From contig JAVWIF010000002.1 of the NCBI GenBank assembly GCA_036639635.1, forward strand, positions 32,960 to 96,959: DNA of 64,000 bases. Reading direction: 5' to 3'. Source of the stretch: JAVWIF01 sp036639635. GTDB lineage: Bacteria; Bacillota_I; Bacilli_A; Erysipelotrichales; Erysipelotrichaceae. Below, piece by piece: positions 24,456 to 33,390 of this stretch. A program made the position numbers and the translations under genes. The notes below the pieces were generated by a model. That model saw only the letters and a program-made list of their open reading frames with translations. It was not told the origin of the DNA and searched no databases. The first letter of the stretch is position 1, and each line of letters begins with the position of its first letter.

Positions 24456-25880
24456 TTAGTCTTTATTCTGCATAAAATATTGTGTAATTTCCATGGATAC
24501 ATCGCTCATTAAATCAACACTTGCGATAATTGCATCTATGTCTTTAATCTCTAAAGCTTTTAATATATCACCACGTTGAGCAGCAAAATCATAACCAAGA
24601 CTATTTACTTCTAACATCATCGGAACAAACATATTCCAAATGGTTGCTTTTTCATATTCTTGATTGATCAACTTAAAAATAGGATTGCTAAGTCCAAATA
24701 CTTTATCTCGTATTGGTTCAAAACGAAATACTTTCATATTTTTCGCATAAAGCACCATCTCATTATAGTCATGATCACCTAAAATTGGTAAGTAAATAGG
24801 TATTAGACTATGTAAAACAAATTTCATAAATTCTATAAAGTAATGATAGTATTGGATGTTGTCGTTTAATATAAGGTTAAACGCTTTTTTATTCTGTTTA
24901 TAATTTTCGATTTTTATATAGCTGCCTTTACCATTTATTGTTTCAATTACTGCATAACTTTGTAATACATCAATTGCTTTTCTAGATGTACGAAAAGAAA
25001 CATCATATTGTTTGGCGAGGTGTTCTATCGATGGTATTTTATCTCCAGTAGTATATACGCCTTCAATTACTTTCCCTAAAATATCCAATACAATTTGTGA
25101 ATATAAGTATTCTTGTTTACGATTGCTATACCATTCAAAATTGATATGTGTTTGTATATTGCTTTTTCGATGAAAATGATCAATGTATGTATTTGTTAAT
25201 TCTTTCCCATACTTATATAGTGTTTGAATTTCAGCTTTTAAAGCCAATTCATTTGGCTCTGTAAAGAAGTCTTTAAGGTAATGAAAGATAGAAGTAGCTT
25301 CGTTATCTATTTGAATACGCATGTTTGCTACTTCCTCAATACGTTCAATCGGATAAAATTTGTAACGCATTAGATTATCAAGAAAATCTGATACAATTGG
25401 ATTATTTAAATAAGAAACAAGACACAAGAAAATCTCCGTTAAATTATAAATACGATAAGTTGCACAGTTTTCATTTAGACTTTCGCGAACACTGTTTAAA
25501 ATATCAATTTGTTGTTGTTGTGTTGCTTTATGCAGACTTATAATAATTAAATCTGGCATCATAATACTTAACGTGTCGTAAACACTATCATAAAAGCTAC
25601 GATGAGCAACAAGTTCATCAATATAAGTTTCTTGATAAACACGATTATCAATATCTAATAAAAGGATGGTATTGCGACCTTTTTCATTAGAAACAATCCC
25701 TTCTTTTTCTAGTCTGCTCAGTGCACTTCGAATTGTATTTCGCCCAACATTATAAAGCGCACAAAATTGATATAATGTAGGCATTTTCTCATTAGGAATA
25801 TACTTACGATTATAAATATCAATTAATATTTTTTTATAAACAACATAACTTAAGGTATTCGCGTGATTCGCAATTGTCAT
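24456..25880 (-). CDS. Double-GntR regulator (copy 2), internally duplicated
   Basis: A 474-residue paralogue of the protein at 22893-24317 with the same four-part layout. The first winged helix contains KMPTLYQFCALYNVGRNTIR, then a helical domain; the second contains KIPSIEHLAKQYDVSFRTSR, then another. The first recognition helix is nearly identical in both paralogues (VGRNTxRSAL); the second differs. The ATG at 25880 has AAGGAAAGAG upstream, and the longer frame to 25991 would overlap the DHHW gene for no reason. Only 34 bp separate it from the DHHW gene, so it is the last gene of the O-acylation operon and probably its regulator. Confidence 0.85.
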   Translation of the reverse strand: MTIANHANTLSYVVYKKILIDIYNRKYIPNEKMPTLYQFCALYNVGRNTIRSALSRLEKEGIVSNEKGRNTILLLDIDNRVYQETYIDELVAHRSFYDSVYDTLSIMMPDLIIISLHKATQQQQIDILNSVRESLNENCATYRIYNLTEIFLCLVSYLNNPIVSDFLDNLMRYKFYPIERIEEVANMRIQIDNEATSIFHYLKDFFTEPNELALKAEIQTLYKYGKELTNTYIDHFHRKSNIQTHINFEWYSNRKQEYLYSQIVLDILGKVIEGVYTTGDKIPSIEHLAKQYDVSFRTSRKAIDVLQSYAVIETINGKGSYIKIENYKQNKKAFNLILNDNIQYYHYFIEFMKFVLHSLIPIYLPILGDHDYNEMVLYAKNMKVFRFEPIRDKVFGLSNPIFKLINQEYEKATIWNMFVPMMLEVNSLGYDFAAQRGDILKALEIKDIDAIIASVDLMSDVSMEITQYFMQNKD

Positions 25881-25914
25881 ATGTACACTCTTTCCTTTTA
25901 TATGTTTTAGTATA

Positions 25915-27060
25915 TCACTTTTTGTATAAAAGTTCTTGTAAAGATTCATCAGAAAAGAACGTATTGGCATTATAAAGGAATAAACAATCACTAATAGCTC
26001 GCTCTTCTATCAGTTTTTCTATATCACCATAATAGTAACGTGCATCAACAATTGTTATTTCATTATAGTAAGGCAATAAGAAAGGTAGCATACTATTCGC
26101 ATAGCTATCCTTTAAGATAAGCAAGTGCTTCGTATTATTTACATTGGTATTTATTTTTATTAGTGGATGATTCCCAGATAGAAAAACATCATAGGGATTG
26201 GCACTTTTCGCTTTATTTACATCATATAGTGATGTACTTTTTGTTTTTTCTTCTTCATATTGCACAATATAACTAGGTTCATCCTCACTTGTATATATTT
26301 CAATAGCATCTTTTTTACCTTCATAGTAACCACTAGCATTCGCCAAGCTACCTAAAAAATCATTGGCAATAACATGTGATGTATACGTAAGTGGGCTAAC
26401 TTCATCAAACATCGTTTTTTCCCATTCACTAAATACACTGTGTGCTCCCTTTGTTGTCCAATGATGATCACTACGATAATAAATATCCTCATTTTGTAAT
26501 TTAGATAAGACACTATACGCATCAATCCATGAAACACGAGTAGCAAGTTGTTTTTGGAAATTAGCAAGTACTTCTTTTTGATCAAGATGTTGACTACTTT
26601 CTGGTAGTTTTTTACCTAAGATACTTGCTTTATTGGGCGCAATAATCATTGAAAATGTGATATTTTCATGTGCATTGACAAAAGTATTTATACAATTACT
26701 TTTCATAGTAACAACCGCTGGTGTTGGTAAGGGAATATTTTGAAATAATTCATCGTCTTTCCCAATGATAATATCTTGAAAATTATCTTTGCCAAGCTTA
26801 TGTTCTAGTTTTGTTTTCATAGCAACAAACGTTGAACGACCCAAGAATTGATCGTTTAGATATGTTTCCATATCCTTTTGATAATTACCATTTATAAAAT
26901 TAGCCATCGTAAATGTCGGCTTTTGTTGTAAAACTCGATTTTCACGTAGCGAGAAACTTTGTGGTTGAAGCAAGCGTCCACTCACTAAAAAAATGATAAT
27001 AATCAGAAAAAAAGTTATACTAATTCCACTTTTTTTAAACAAAGTTTTCATTTTTTTCAT
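25915..27060 (-). CDS. DHHW-family/AlgJ-like protein (glycan O-acylation partner)
   Basis: A 381-residue protein with an N-terminal membrane anchor (about 12-30) and an extracytoplasmic SGNH-like domain. The diagnostic motif RSDHHWT lies near residue 198, and LLILKDSYANSMLPFL near the C-terminus is the GDSF/KDSY nucleophile-like block. DHHW proteins occur next to MBOAT acyltransferases and, like AlgJ/AlgX, are thought to pass acyl groups on to exported glycans. It sits 14 bp after the MBOAT gene. Confidence 0.88.
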   Translation of the reverse strand: MKKMKTLFKKSGISITFFLIIIIFLVSGRLLQPQSFSLRENRVLQQKPTFTMANFINGNYQKDMETYLNDQFLGRSTFVAMKTKLEHKLGKDNFQDIIIGKDDELFQNIPLPTPAVVTMKSNCINTFVNAHENITFSMIIAPNKASILGKKLPESSQHLDQKEVLANFQKQLATRVSWIDAYSVLSKLQNEDIYYRSDHHWTTKGAHSVFSEWEKTMFDEVSPLTYTSHVIANDFLGSLANASGYYEGKKDAIEIYTSEDEPSYIVQYEEEKTKSTSLYDVNKAKSANPYDVFLSGNHPLIKINTNVNNTKHLLILKDSYANSMLPFLLPYYNEITIVDARYYYGDIEKLIEERAISDCLFLYNANTFFSDESLQELLYKK

Positions 27061-27074
27061 AGTTTCTCCTCTCC

Positions 27075-28466
27075 CTAAAATTTAAAGTATAAAAATGATT
27101 GATAGGTATCTGACATTAAAAAAGCAATCATTAGTAAAAAGAAACAAGCAGTAGCAATTGGTTTCAAGTACCATAGTTCACTCTTCAAAGCACTACTCAT
27201 TTTCACCATTATATTCTTACCTATTGATGTACAAGCAATCATGGCTACAATAAAGTAGAAACCATAGTCTCTTAAGATAACGATACTTGTACTATCTATG
27301 AAAGCATTCCCTCTCATCATACATAAAGAGCCTAGATAGCCAAGTGCTACAGCTAGATTTTCACTTGCGAAGAAGACCCATCCGATCATTATTAGTAAAA
27401 GTGTAACTACGTGTCTAATAAACGGATGAATACTTTCTATTCTTTTATTGAACACATATTTTTCTAACAATAAAAGTCCTCCATAATATAATCCCCAAAC
27501 AATAAAATTCCAATTGGCACCGTGCCATAGACCTGTAAGTCCCCAAACAACTAGAATATTGAATATCTGTCTTCTTATACGACAACGATTTCCTCCTAAA
27601 GGAATATAGACATAATCACGAAACCAAGAACTCAATGTCATATGCCAGCGTCTCCAAAAATCACTAATACTCTTTGCTAAATAAGGATAATTAAAGTTCT
27701 CACTCAATTCAAAGCCAAACATATTACCAAGACCTATGGCCATTTGGGTATAGCCTTGAAAATCAAAGTACAATTGTAGACTAAATGCCAAAATACCTAA
27801 CCAAGCACTTATCATACTAATATTTCCTTTCGCACAAGTTAACCAAACTTGAGCGAGAGTATTTGCTAAAATAACTTTTTGTGCTAATCCTACCATGAAC
27901 TTTCCACAACCTTTTTCAATAAGTTCAAAGTTTGTTGGATGGTTCTTTATTTGTTTTGCAAAATTTCCATAGCGTTCAATTGGTCCCATAATTAACTTTG
28001 GAAAAAAAGATATAAACAATGCTAAGTTTATTAAATTATGTTCTGCTTTCATTCGCTTATTATATACATCTATTAAATATGCTATGATTTGAAATACAAA
28101 AAATGAAATTCCTAAAGGGATGGGAAACAGTTCATAGGAAGGTGCTTTAGGAAAAAAACTAAATAACGTATCTAAGAAAAAACCATAGTACTTAAAATAA
28201 GCAAGCACTACAACATTCACTATGATACCTTCTAGTATTCTTGTTTTACGATGTTTACCAACACCTGCTTCAATGCGTAATCCAAAATAATAGTTCAACA
28301 AAATAAAGAACAATAAAAAGAGCATCGTACTAACATTACCCCAAGCATAGAAGCAAAGGCTAATGAAAAGTAGTACATAATTTTTAAAAGTAGTTGGTAC
28401 CACATAATACAGAATTAAAATACATGGTAAAAAAGTGAAGATAAAAAAGATACTATTAAATGACAT
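27075..28466 (-). CDS. MBOAT membrane O-acyltransferase (AlgI/DltB-like)
   Basis: A 463-residue polytopic membrane protein of the MBOAT family, which brings acyl groups across the membrane for surface polymers. Visible motifs: the N-terminal FNSIFFIFTFLPCILILYY, the SISDFWRRWHMTLSSWFRDY block and YIPLGGNR, then GLWHGANWNFIVWG with the presumed catalytic His near residue 314. The start is the ATG at 28466, eight bases after AAGGAG. The nearby DHHW and SGNH genes favour glycan acetylation over D-alanylation, as no dltA or dltC is present. Confidence 0.93.
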   Translation of the reverse strand: MSFNSIFFIFTFLPCILILYYVVPTTFKNYVLLFISLCFYAWGNVSTMLFLLFFILLNYYFGLRIEAGVGKHRKTRILEGIIVNVVVLAYFKYYGFFLDTLFSFFPKAPSYELFPIPLGISFFVFQIIAYLIDVYNKRMKAEHNLINLALFISFFPKLIMGPIERYGNFAKQIKNHPTNFELIEKGCGKFMVGLAQKVILANTLAQVWLTCAKGNISMISAWLGILAFSLQLYFDFQGYTQMAIGLGNMFGFELSENFNYPYLAKSISDFWRRWHMTLSSWFRDYVYIPLGGNRCRIRRQIFNILVVWGLTGLWHGANWNFIVWGLYYGGLLLLEKYVFNKRIESIHPFIRHVVTLLLIMIGWVFFASENLAVALGYLGSLCMMRGNAFIDSTSIVILRDYGFYFIVAMIACTSIGKNIMVKMSSALKSELWYLKPIATACFFLLMIAFLMSDTYQSFLYFKF

Positions 28467-28480
28467 ACTCCTCACTCCTT

Positions 28481-28942
28481 CTAATATAAATCTTCAATTT
28501 GTTCTTGCATCCCTTTTGCATCTTGATGAATTAGCAAAAAGACATAGTCTCCCATTTCAAAAATTTGTCCTTCTTTAACAAGTTTGCTTTGTCTTGGAGC
28601 ATATCCTTGAAATGCTTTGTATTGATCATCCTGACGTTTTTTTAAACTTTTTAAAACAGTTTCTTTTTGACTTTTATCTATTACACGAATACAAGCAATT
28701 TCATTTACTTCCATAGCTGAAACACTTCCATAAATACTTGTATAGGAATAATCACTCGCGTGTAAGTTATAATTTTTACGAAGAAATGCTAGATCTTCTT
28801 TTTTAAATTCTTTGGTATTTGCTAACTTTACAAGTTGTGTTTCAACTTCTTTAGTAGCCACTTGTGGACGTACGCGTAAGAATGGATAAATACACGCTAG
28901 TGAGAGTAAACAGAGTCCCAATACATATACAATTTTACGCAT
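28481..28942 (-). CDS. DUF4358-like exported protein
   Basis: A 153-residue protein with one N-terminal hydrophobic segment (about 5-22; signal or anchor, without a lipobox). A roughly 115-residue domain follows with the DUF4358 pattern: NEIACIRVIDKSQKETVLK, then KRQDDQYKAFQGYAPRQ and GDYVFLLIHQDA. DUF4358 genes commonly lie beside MBOAT/DHHW/SGNH genes in Bacillota, which fits here. The function is unknown. AGGAGG precedes the ATG. Confidence 0.8.
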   Translation of the reverse strand: MRKIVYVLGLCLLSLACIYPFLRVRPQVATKEVETQLVKLANTKEFKKEDLAFLRKNYNLHASDYSYTSIYGSVSAMEVNEIACIRVIDKSQKETVLKSLKKRQDDQYKAFQGYAPRQSKLVKEGQIFEMGDYVFLLIHQDAKGMQEQIEDLY

Positions 28943-28954
28943 AACTAAAACCTC

Positions 28955-29695
28955 CTACAATTTTGCGACACTAGCCATATGCGCTAACCATATTGGATAA
29001 TACGCATATTTAGGATGTACTCCATCCATTTCATATATTTCGTCCTTATTAAAGTCAACAATCTTCGTATTATCGATAAAAGTAATATTCTCTTCTTTAC
29101 ACATTTTTGCTAATGCAGCATTATAATTTTTATATTCTTTATATACAGGAATATCACGAACAGCTTTTGGTGTACTAGGAATCAAAGAATTAATATATAT
29201 TTTAGTATTTGGTAAAGCTTTTTGTAACTTATCAATTTGTACTTTATAATGTTCAATAAATTTTTCTGGAAGTCCGCGCCAATATTCAATATCATTCATG
29301 CCATAACCTAAGAAAATATTTTGCGGTGTTAGACCAATTGCTTTTTGTATTTCTTGATCAATATTATCTGCACGTTTTCCTCTCAGTGCTATCACATTAC
29401 TAGGATTTATTAAATTATAGTCAAGAAATGCTTCACATAAGGAATCTCCCATAATCAGTGAAGATGAAAAACGATTTGCTAAAGAAGGTAAATCAACAAG
29501 TTTTTGCTGACTACGAACCCTTTGTATCTCTTGTTCAATTGTTTGTTGATCACGTTTAGCTAATGTATCTAGTACTTCTATTCCTTTATCAACACTAGAA
29601 GTATTCGCATATAAAGAAAATGGAAAGAGTTGGATAATAAAGAGAACCAGTGCACTCGCTAGTATAATTCCAACTATTTTATATTTAAGCATCAT
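28955..29695 (-). CDS. SGNH-fold hydrolase (copy 2, membrane-anchored)
   Basis: A 246-residue protein with an N-terminal transmembrane anchor (about 5-25) and an extracytoplasmic SGNH domain. GDSLCEAFLDY holds the nucleophile, GMND is block III, and DGVHPKYAYYP holds the Asp/His pair. It is the first gene of the operon SGNH-DUF4358-MBOAT-DHHW-GntR. It probably moves or removes acyl groups on the glycan outside the membrane. The start at 29695 follows AAGGAG by six bases. Copy 1 at 22022-22642 lacks the anchor. Confidence 0.87.
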   Translation of the reverse strand: MMLKYKIVGIILASALVLFIIQLFPFSLYANTSSVDKGIEVLDTLAKRDQQTIEQEIQRVRSQQKLVDLPSLANRFSSSLIMGDSLCEAFLDYNLINPSNVIALRGKRADNIDQEIQKAIGLTPQNIFLGYGMNDIEYWRGLPEKFIEHYKVQIDKLQKALPNTKIYINSLIPSTPKAVRDIPVYKEYKNYNAALAKMCKEENITFIDNTKIVDFNKDEIYEMDGVHPKYAYYPIWLAHMASVAKL

Positions 29696-29722
29696 AACCA
29701 ACTCCTTAACATAACCTCGTAA

Positions 29723-29731
29723 ATTATAACA
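29723..29731 (-). promoter_or_regulatory. Extended -10 promoter of the O-acylation operon
   Basis: TGTTATAAT on the minus strand, about 28 bp upstream of the first SGNH start. No convincing -35 is seen, which would fit an activator-dependent promoter. Confidence 0.5.
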
Positions 29732-29762
29732 TATTTTTGTTTGACTAAGTTATTATTAGCAA

Positions 29763-29786
29763 AGAAAAAAACAATTTTTCAATTGT
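29763..29786 (-). terminator. Terminator of the suf operon
   Basis: ACAATT / AATTGT with a 4-nt loop and a T run on the minus strand. It lies at the end of the cyclo-ligase gene. Confidence 0.8.
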
Positions 29787-30306
29787 CTTTTCGATGATAT
29801 ATTTTCATTTCTGTAACGATCATATCTAAACTTTCATCATGTTCTTCGCAAGGAATACTTGCTACTTTTTGGCATTCATAAGCAAGTCCAATCCGAATTC
29901 CTTTATAATTTTTCAAATAGCGATCATAATACCCTTTGCCGTGCCCTAAACGATGAAGTTCTTCATCAAAAGCAACCAATGGTATTAATAAAACAGCTAT
30001 TTCACTAGGATCTACTTCAAAGCCATCAACAGGTTCAAGTATGCCGTATTTATTTTTTTCATACTTCGTATGTTCATCTACTTTAAAAAAACGAATTGTA
30101 TTATCTGCATATATTTTAGGATACGCGTTGACTTCACTTTTACAAGCAATTGGATCCACTTCATGATCAATTGCTACATAACTTCCTACACATGCATGGA
30201 GGTAAGGCTTCACAAATTGCGTTATTTGTTCACTCTTTATTTGTACTTCTTGTGCACTTAATTGAGCTCTGAATGCTAGCATTTTTTTTCGTATAGTGGC
30301 TTTCAT
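29779..30306 (-). CDS. 5-formyltetrahydrofolate cyclo-ligase
   Basis: A 175-residue enzyme that turns 5-formyl-THF into 5,10-methenyl-THF with ATP, salvaging folate. The signature LGHGKGYYDRYL is intact (nucleotide/folate loop), with an upstream VPLVAFDEE-like LIPLVAFDEELHR block. It starts one base inside the sufB stop (TAATG), so it is the tail gene of the suf operon. Confidence 0.93.
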   Translation of the reverse strand: MKATIRKKMLAFRAQLSAQEVQIKSEQITQFVKPYLHACVGSYVAIDHEVDPIACKSEVNAYPKIYADNTIRFFKVDEHTKYEKNKYGILEPVDGFEVDPSEIAVLLIPLVAFDEELHRLGHGKGYYDRYLKNYKGIRIGLAYECQKVASIPCEEHDESLDMIVTEMKIYHRKDN

Positions 30307-31703
30307 TAACCGATTGATTCGCTCATATCGAGCTTTAACAATTGATTTAATTCAACTGCATATTCCATAGGTAACTCACGTGTAAACGGTTCTAAGAACC
30401 CCATAACAATCATTTCACTAGCTTGTTCTCTACGCAATCCTCTAGACATTAAATAAAACAATTGTTCTTCACTGATGCTAGACACCGTTGCTTCATGTTC
30501 AATTTGAGAAGTTAAATTTTGTGAACGATTCGTTGGAATCGTATCACTTCGTGATGCTTTATCTAAAATCAAGGTATCACATTCCACTTTACTTTTCGCA
30601 TAAGATGCGAAAGCTCCATGATAAACAAGACCTCGATAGTTGACTTCTCCACCTTTTTTAGAAATTGATTTTGATATAATATTACTATAGGTATGTGGTG
30701 CTAAATGAATCATCTTAGCGCCCGCATCTTGCACTTGATGAGCACTCGCTACAGCAATTGAGATACATGTACCTTTGGCGTATTCTTCCGCTAACACACA
30801 CGCTGGATATTTCATATTGATACCAGAACCAATGTTTCCATCAATCCATTCCATACTACCATGTGCCAATACTTTAGCTCGCTTTGTAACTAAATTAATA
30901 ATATTATTACTCCAGTTTTGCACAGTTGAATAACGACAAGTAGCGTTCTTATGCACAAATATTTCAACAACTGCTGCATGAAGTGAATCTTTAGAATAAG
31001 TAGGTGCCGTACATCCTTCTACATAATGAATACTTGCACCTTCATCAACAATAATTAAAGTTCTTTCAAACTGTCCCATCCGTTCTGTATTAATACGAAA
31101 ATAGGATTGTAAAGGTTTTTCAAGCACTACACCTTTAGGAACATAAATAAAACTACCACCACTCCAAACACAACTGTTTAAAGCCGCAAATTTATTATCA
31201 CTAAAAGGCACCAATGTCCCAAAGTACTTTTTAAATAAATCAGGGTAACGTTTTAATGCCGTATCACTATCTAAAAAGATAACCCCTTTTTCTTCTACTT
31301 CTTCTAGCATATTATGATAGACCGCTTCACTATCATATTGTGTTGTAACCCCTGCTAAAAACTCCTTTTCAGCTTCAGGTATTCCTAGTTTATCAAACGT
31401 TTCTTTGATTGTATCAGGAACATCTTCCCATCGTTTTTCACTTTGTTCACTAGGTTTCACATAATATGTATAATCTTCAAAATGTAAGGCACTTAAATCA
31501 GGACCCCATGATTGTAAAGGCATTTTTTCAAATTGTTCAAATGCTTGTAAACGATAATCCAACATCCATTTTGGTTCTTTTTTAAGAGCGGATATTTCCC
31601 TTATTGTATCTTTTGTTAAACCTTGTTTTGTCTTAAATATACTGGTATCTTTATCATGAAATCCATATTGATACTCGCTATCCTTTAGAATTTCATCATT
31701 CAT
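30306..31703 (-). CDS. sufB: SufB, Fe-S cluster assembly scaffold
   Basis: A 465-residue SufB, part of the SufBCD scaffold on which Fe-S clusters form. Typical blocks: YGFHDKDTSIFKTKQGL at the N-terminus, VWSGGSFIYVPKGV, GCTAPTYSKDSLHAAVVEI, and SRNLTSQIEHEA-like RSQNLTSQIEHEATVS. I chose the ATG at 31703, which starts MNDEILKDSEYQYGFHDKD like other Firmicute SufB proteins; the codon at 31724 lies deep inside sufU. It overlaps sufU by eight bases. Confidence 0.96.
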   Translation of the reverse strand: MNDEILKDSEYQYGFHDKDTSIFKTKQGLTKDTIREISALKKEPKWMLDYRLQAFEQFEKMPLQSWGPDLSALHFEDYTYYVKPSEQSEKRWEDVPDTIKETFDKLGIPEAEKEFLAGVTTQYDSEAVYHNMLEEVEEKGVIFLDSDTALKRYPDLFKKYFGTLVPFSDNKFAALNSCVWSGGSFIYVPKGVVLEKPLQSYFRINTERMGQFERTLIIVDEGASIHYVEGCTAPTYSKDSLHAAVVEIFVHKNATCRYSTVQNWSNNIINLVTKRAKVLAHGSMEWIDGNIGSGINMKYPACVLAEEYAKGTCISIAVASAHQVQDAGAKMIHLAPHTYSNIISKSISKKGGEVNYRGLVYHGAFASYAKSKVECDTLILDKASRSDTIPTNRSQNLTSQIEHEATVSSISEEQLFYLMSRGLRREQASEMIVMGFLEPFTRELPMEYAVELNQLLKLDMSESIG

Positions 31704-32145
31704 TTGTTTTCTCGCTTTCATCAATCAATTCTTGCATAGCACGCCAGCCAATCGTAGCACACTTAATGCGATTTGCTTGTTTCCCAGTGTTCTTAAATGC
31801 AACGGCTTCTTGTAAGCTTTCTTGATTGTATTCACGCTGATCAATCATCGCATAATAATTATCAATGATTTCTCTTGCTTCCGCTATACTTTTACCTTGT
31901 AATAACTCGCTCATAATAGAAGTGGAAGCCGTGGAGATAGTACAGGCTACACCATCGAAACGTATATCTTCCACGATTCCATCCTTAATTTTCGTTTGTA
32001 CATAAATATCATCAATACAAGAAGATGATGCCATATGTTTTTGATGATAGCCTTCCTCTTTACTTAATTCATGATTCCTTGGATATTCATAATGATCCAT
32101 AATAATATTACGTAACATCACTATATCATTCATATAATCATTCAT
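31696..32145 (-). CDS. sufU: SufU, sulfur-transfer partner of SufS
   Basis: A 149-residue IscU/SufU-fold protein. The zinc/sulfur ligands are all present: SSSCIDDIY (Cys and Asp), GVACTIS (Cys) and IKCATIGW (Cys). The roughly 20-residue insertion between the second and third ligands (NYYAMIDQREYNQESL region) marks SufU as opposed to IscU. SufU takes persulfide from SufS. AGGAGG lies upstream of the ATG. Confidence 0.95.
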   Translation of the reverse strand: MNDYMNDIVMLRNIIMDHYEYPRNHELSKEEGYHQKHMASSSCIDDIYVQTKIKDGIVEDIRFDGVACTISTASTSIMSELLQGKSIAEAREIIDNYYAMIDQREYNQESLQEAVAFKNTGKQANRIKCATIGWRAMQELIDESEKTNE

Positions 32146-32157
32146 ATCATTTACCTC

Positions 32158-33390
32158 CTAAAAAAATATATCTAAGCATGCTGTTAACGTTGCTTCCTTA
32201 CAAACCTCTAAAAATGCATCAACATCTGCTTTTGAAGTATAAAAATAAAAACTTGCACGAATCGTTGCTTCACTTTTTAAAGTCTCACTTAATAGTTTAG
32301 CACAATGTTGACCACTTCTAAGCGCAATACCTTTCGCATTAAAATAACTTGCCCCATCTTGAGCAAAGACACCTTTAATATTAAACGTAATAATTCCGGT
32401 ATCATTGTTAGGATTATATACTTCGATATTATCCATTTTCAACATTTCTGAAACAGCATATTTATGCAAATCTAATTCATAGGCATGGATATTATCTAGT
32501 CCAATATCTTCAAGATAGCGAATAGCTGCGTGTAGCCCATAGATACCTTCAATTGGTTGGGTTCCACTTTCAAACTTATAGGGACTTTCTTTTAATAGAA
32601 TGTGTCCTTGTGCATCATAGCGAGCATTGCTATCTCCTCCTAATAATAAAGGATCCATGGCATCAAGCAATACTTTTTTACCATATAATACACCAATTCC
32701 TGTAGGTCCACACATTTTATGTGCTGAAAAAGCTAGAAAATCACAATCTAAATCTTGTACGTCAACAATCATATGTGGTACACTTTGTGCCCCATCAACA
32801 ACTACTATGGCATTGTATTTATGAGCAATTTTACAGATTTCTTTAATCGGCGCAAGATATCCTAATACATTGGTTATTTGGGCAATTGCTACAACTTTCA
32901 CATTGGCATTCATCATTTGTTCAAAGTTTTCAATGGTTAAACGGCCATCTTCATCTAAAGGAATATATTCAATGAGCGCACCTACTTCTTGAGCTACACG
33001 CATCCAAGGAAGAATACAACTAGCATGTTCTGCAAGCGTTGTTAAAATAATATCGCCTTCTTGTAAATACTTTCGTCCATAGCCATAAGCTACTAAATTT
33101 AACCCAAAACTAGCGCCACTCGTAAAGACGATTTCATCACTAGTCGCATGTAAGAAACGTGCAACATCTTTACGTGTATTTTCATATTCTACATCTACAC
33201 GATAGCTTAAGTCATAATCTCCACGATGTGCATTTGCTCCATCATTTTCATAATAGGAAACAACAGCATCAATTACTTTTCGTGGTTTTAGCGTTGTCGC
33301 TCCAGAATCCAAATAAACTAGAGGATGATTTTGCATTGTTTTGTTTTGTAACATTGGGAAATCCTTGCGAATTTTTTTGTTATCAAGCAT
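32158..33390 (-). CDS. sufS: SufS cysteine desulfurase
   Basis: A 410-residue PLP-dependent class V enzyme releasing sulfur from cysteine for Fe-S assembly. Motifs: YLDSGATTLKP, TSGASFGLNLVAYG, the PLP-binding Lys in FSAHKMCGPTGIGVLYG, and the active-site Cys in LRSGQHCAKLL. It overlaps the sufD end by eight bases, with AAGGTGG as the ribosome-binding site. Confidence 0.96.
   Translation of the reverse strand: MLDNKKIRKDFPMLQNKTMQNHPLVYLDSGATTLKPRKVIDAVVSYYENDGANAHRGDYDLSYRVDVEYENTRKDVARFLHATSDEIVFTSGASFGLNLVAYGYGRKYLQEGDIILTTLAEHASCILPWMRVAQEVGALIEYIPLDEDGRLTIENFEQMMNANVKVVAIAQITNVLGYLAPIKEICKIAHKYNAIVVVDGAQSVPHMIVDVQDLDCDFLAFSAHKMCGPTGIGVLYGKKVLLDAMDPLLLGGDSNARYDAQGHILLKESPYKFESGTQPIEGIYGLHAAIRYLEDIGLDNIHAYELDLHKYAVSEMLKMDNIEVYNPNNDTGIITFNIKGVFAQDGASYFNAKGIALRSGQHCAKLLSETLKSEATIRASFYFYTSKADVDAFLEVCKEATLTACLDIFF

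Noticed and set aside
25881..25991. N-terminal extension of GntR copy 2 overlapping the DHHW gene
   Set aside because: The ATG at 25880 has a good ribosome-binding site and gives the same 474-residue length as the paralogue.
22022..29695. dlt (D-alanylation) operon
   Set aside because: The MBOAT protein resembles DltB, but there is no DltA ligase, DltC carrier or DltD. DHHW and SGNH partners point to O-acylation.
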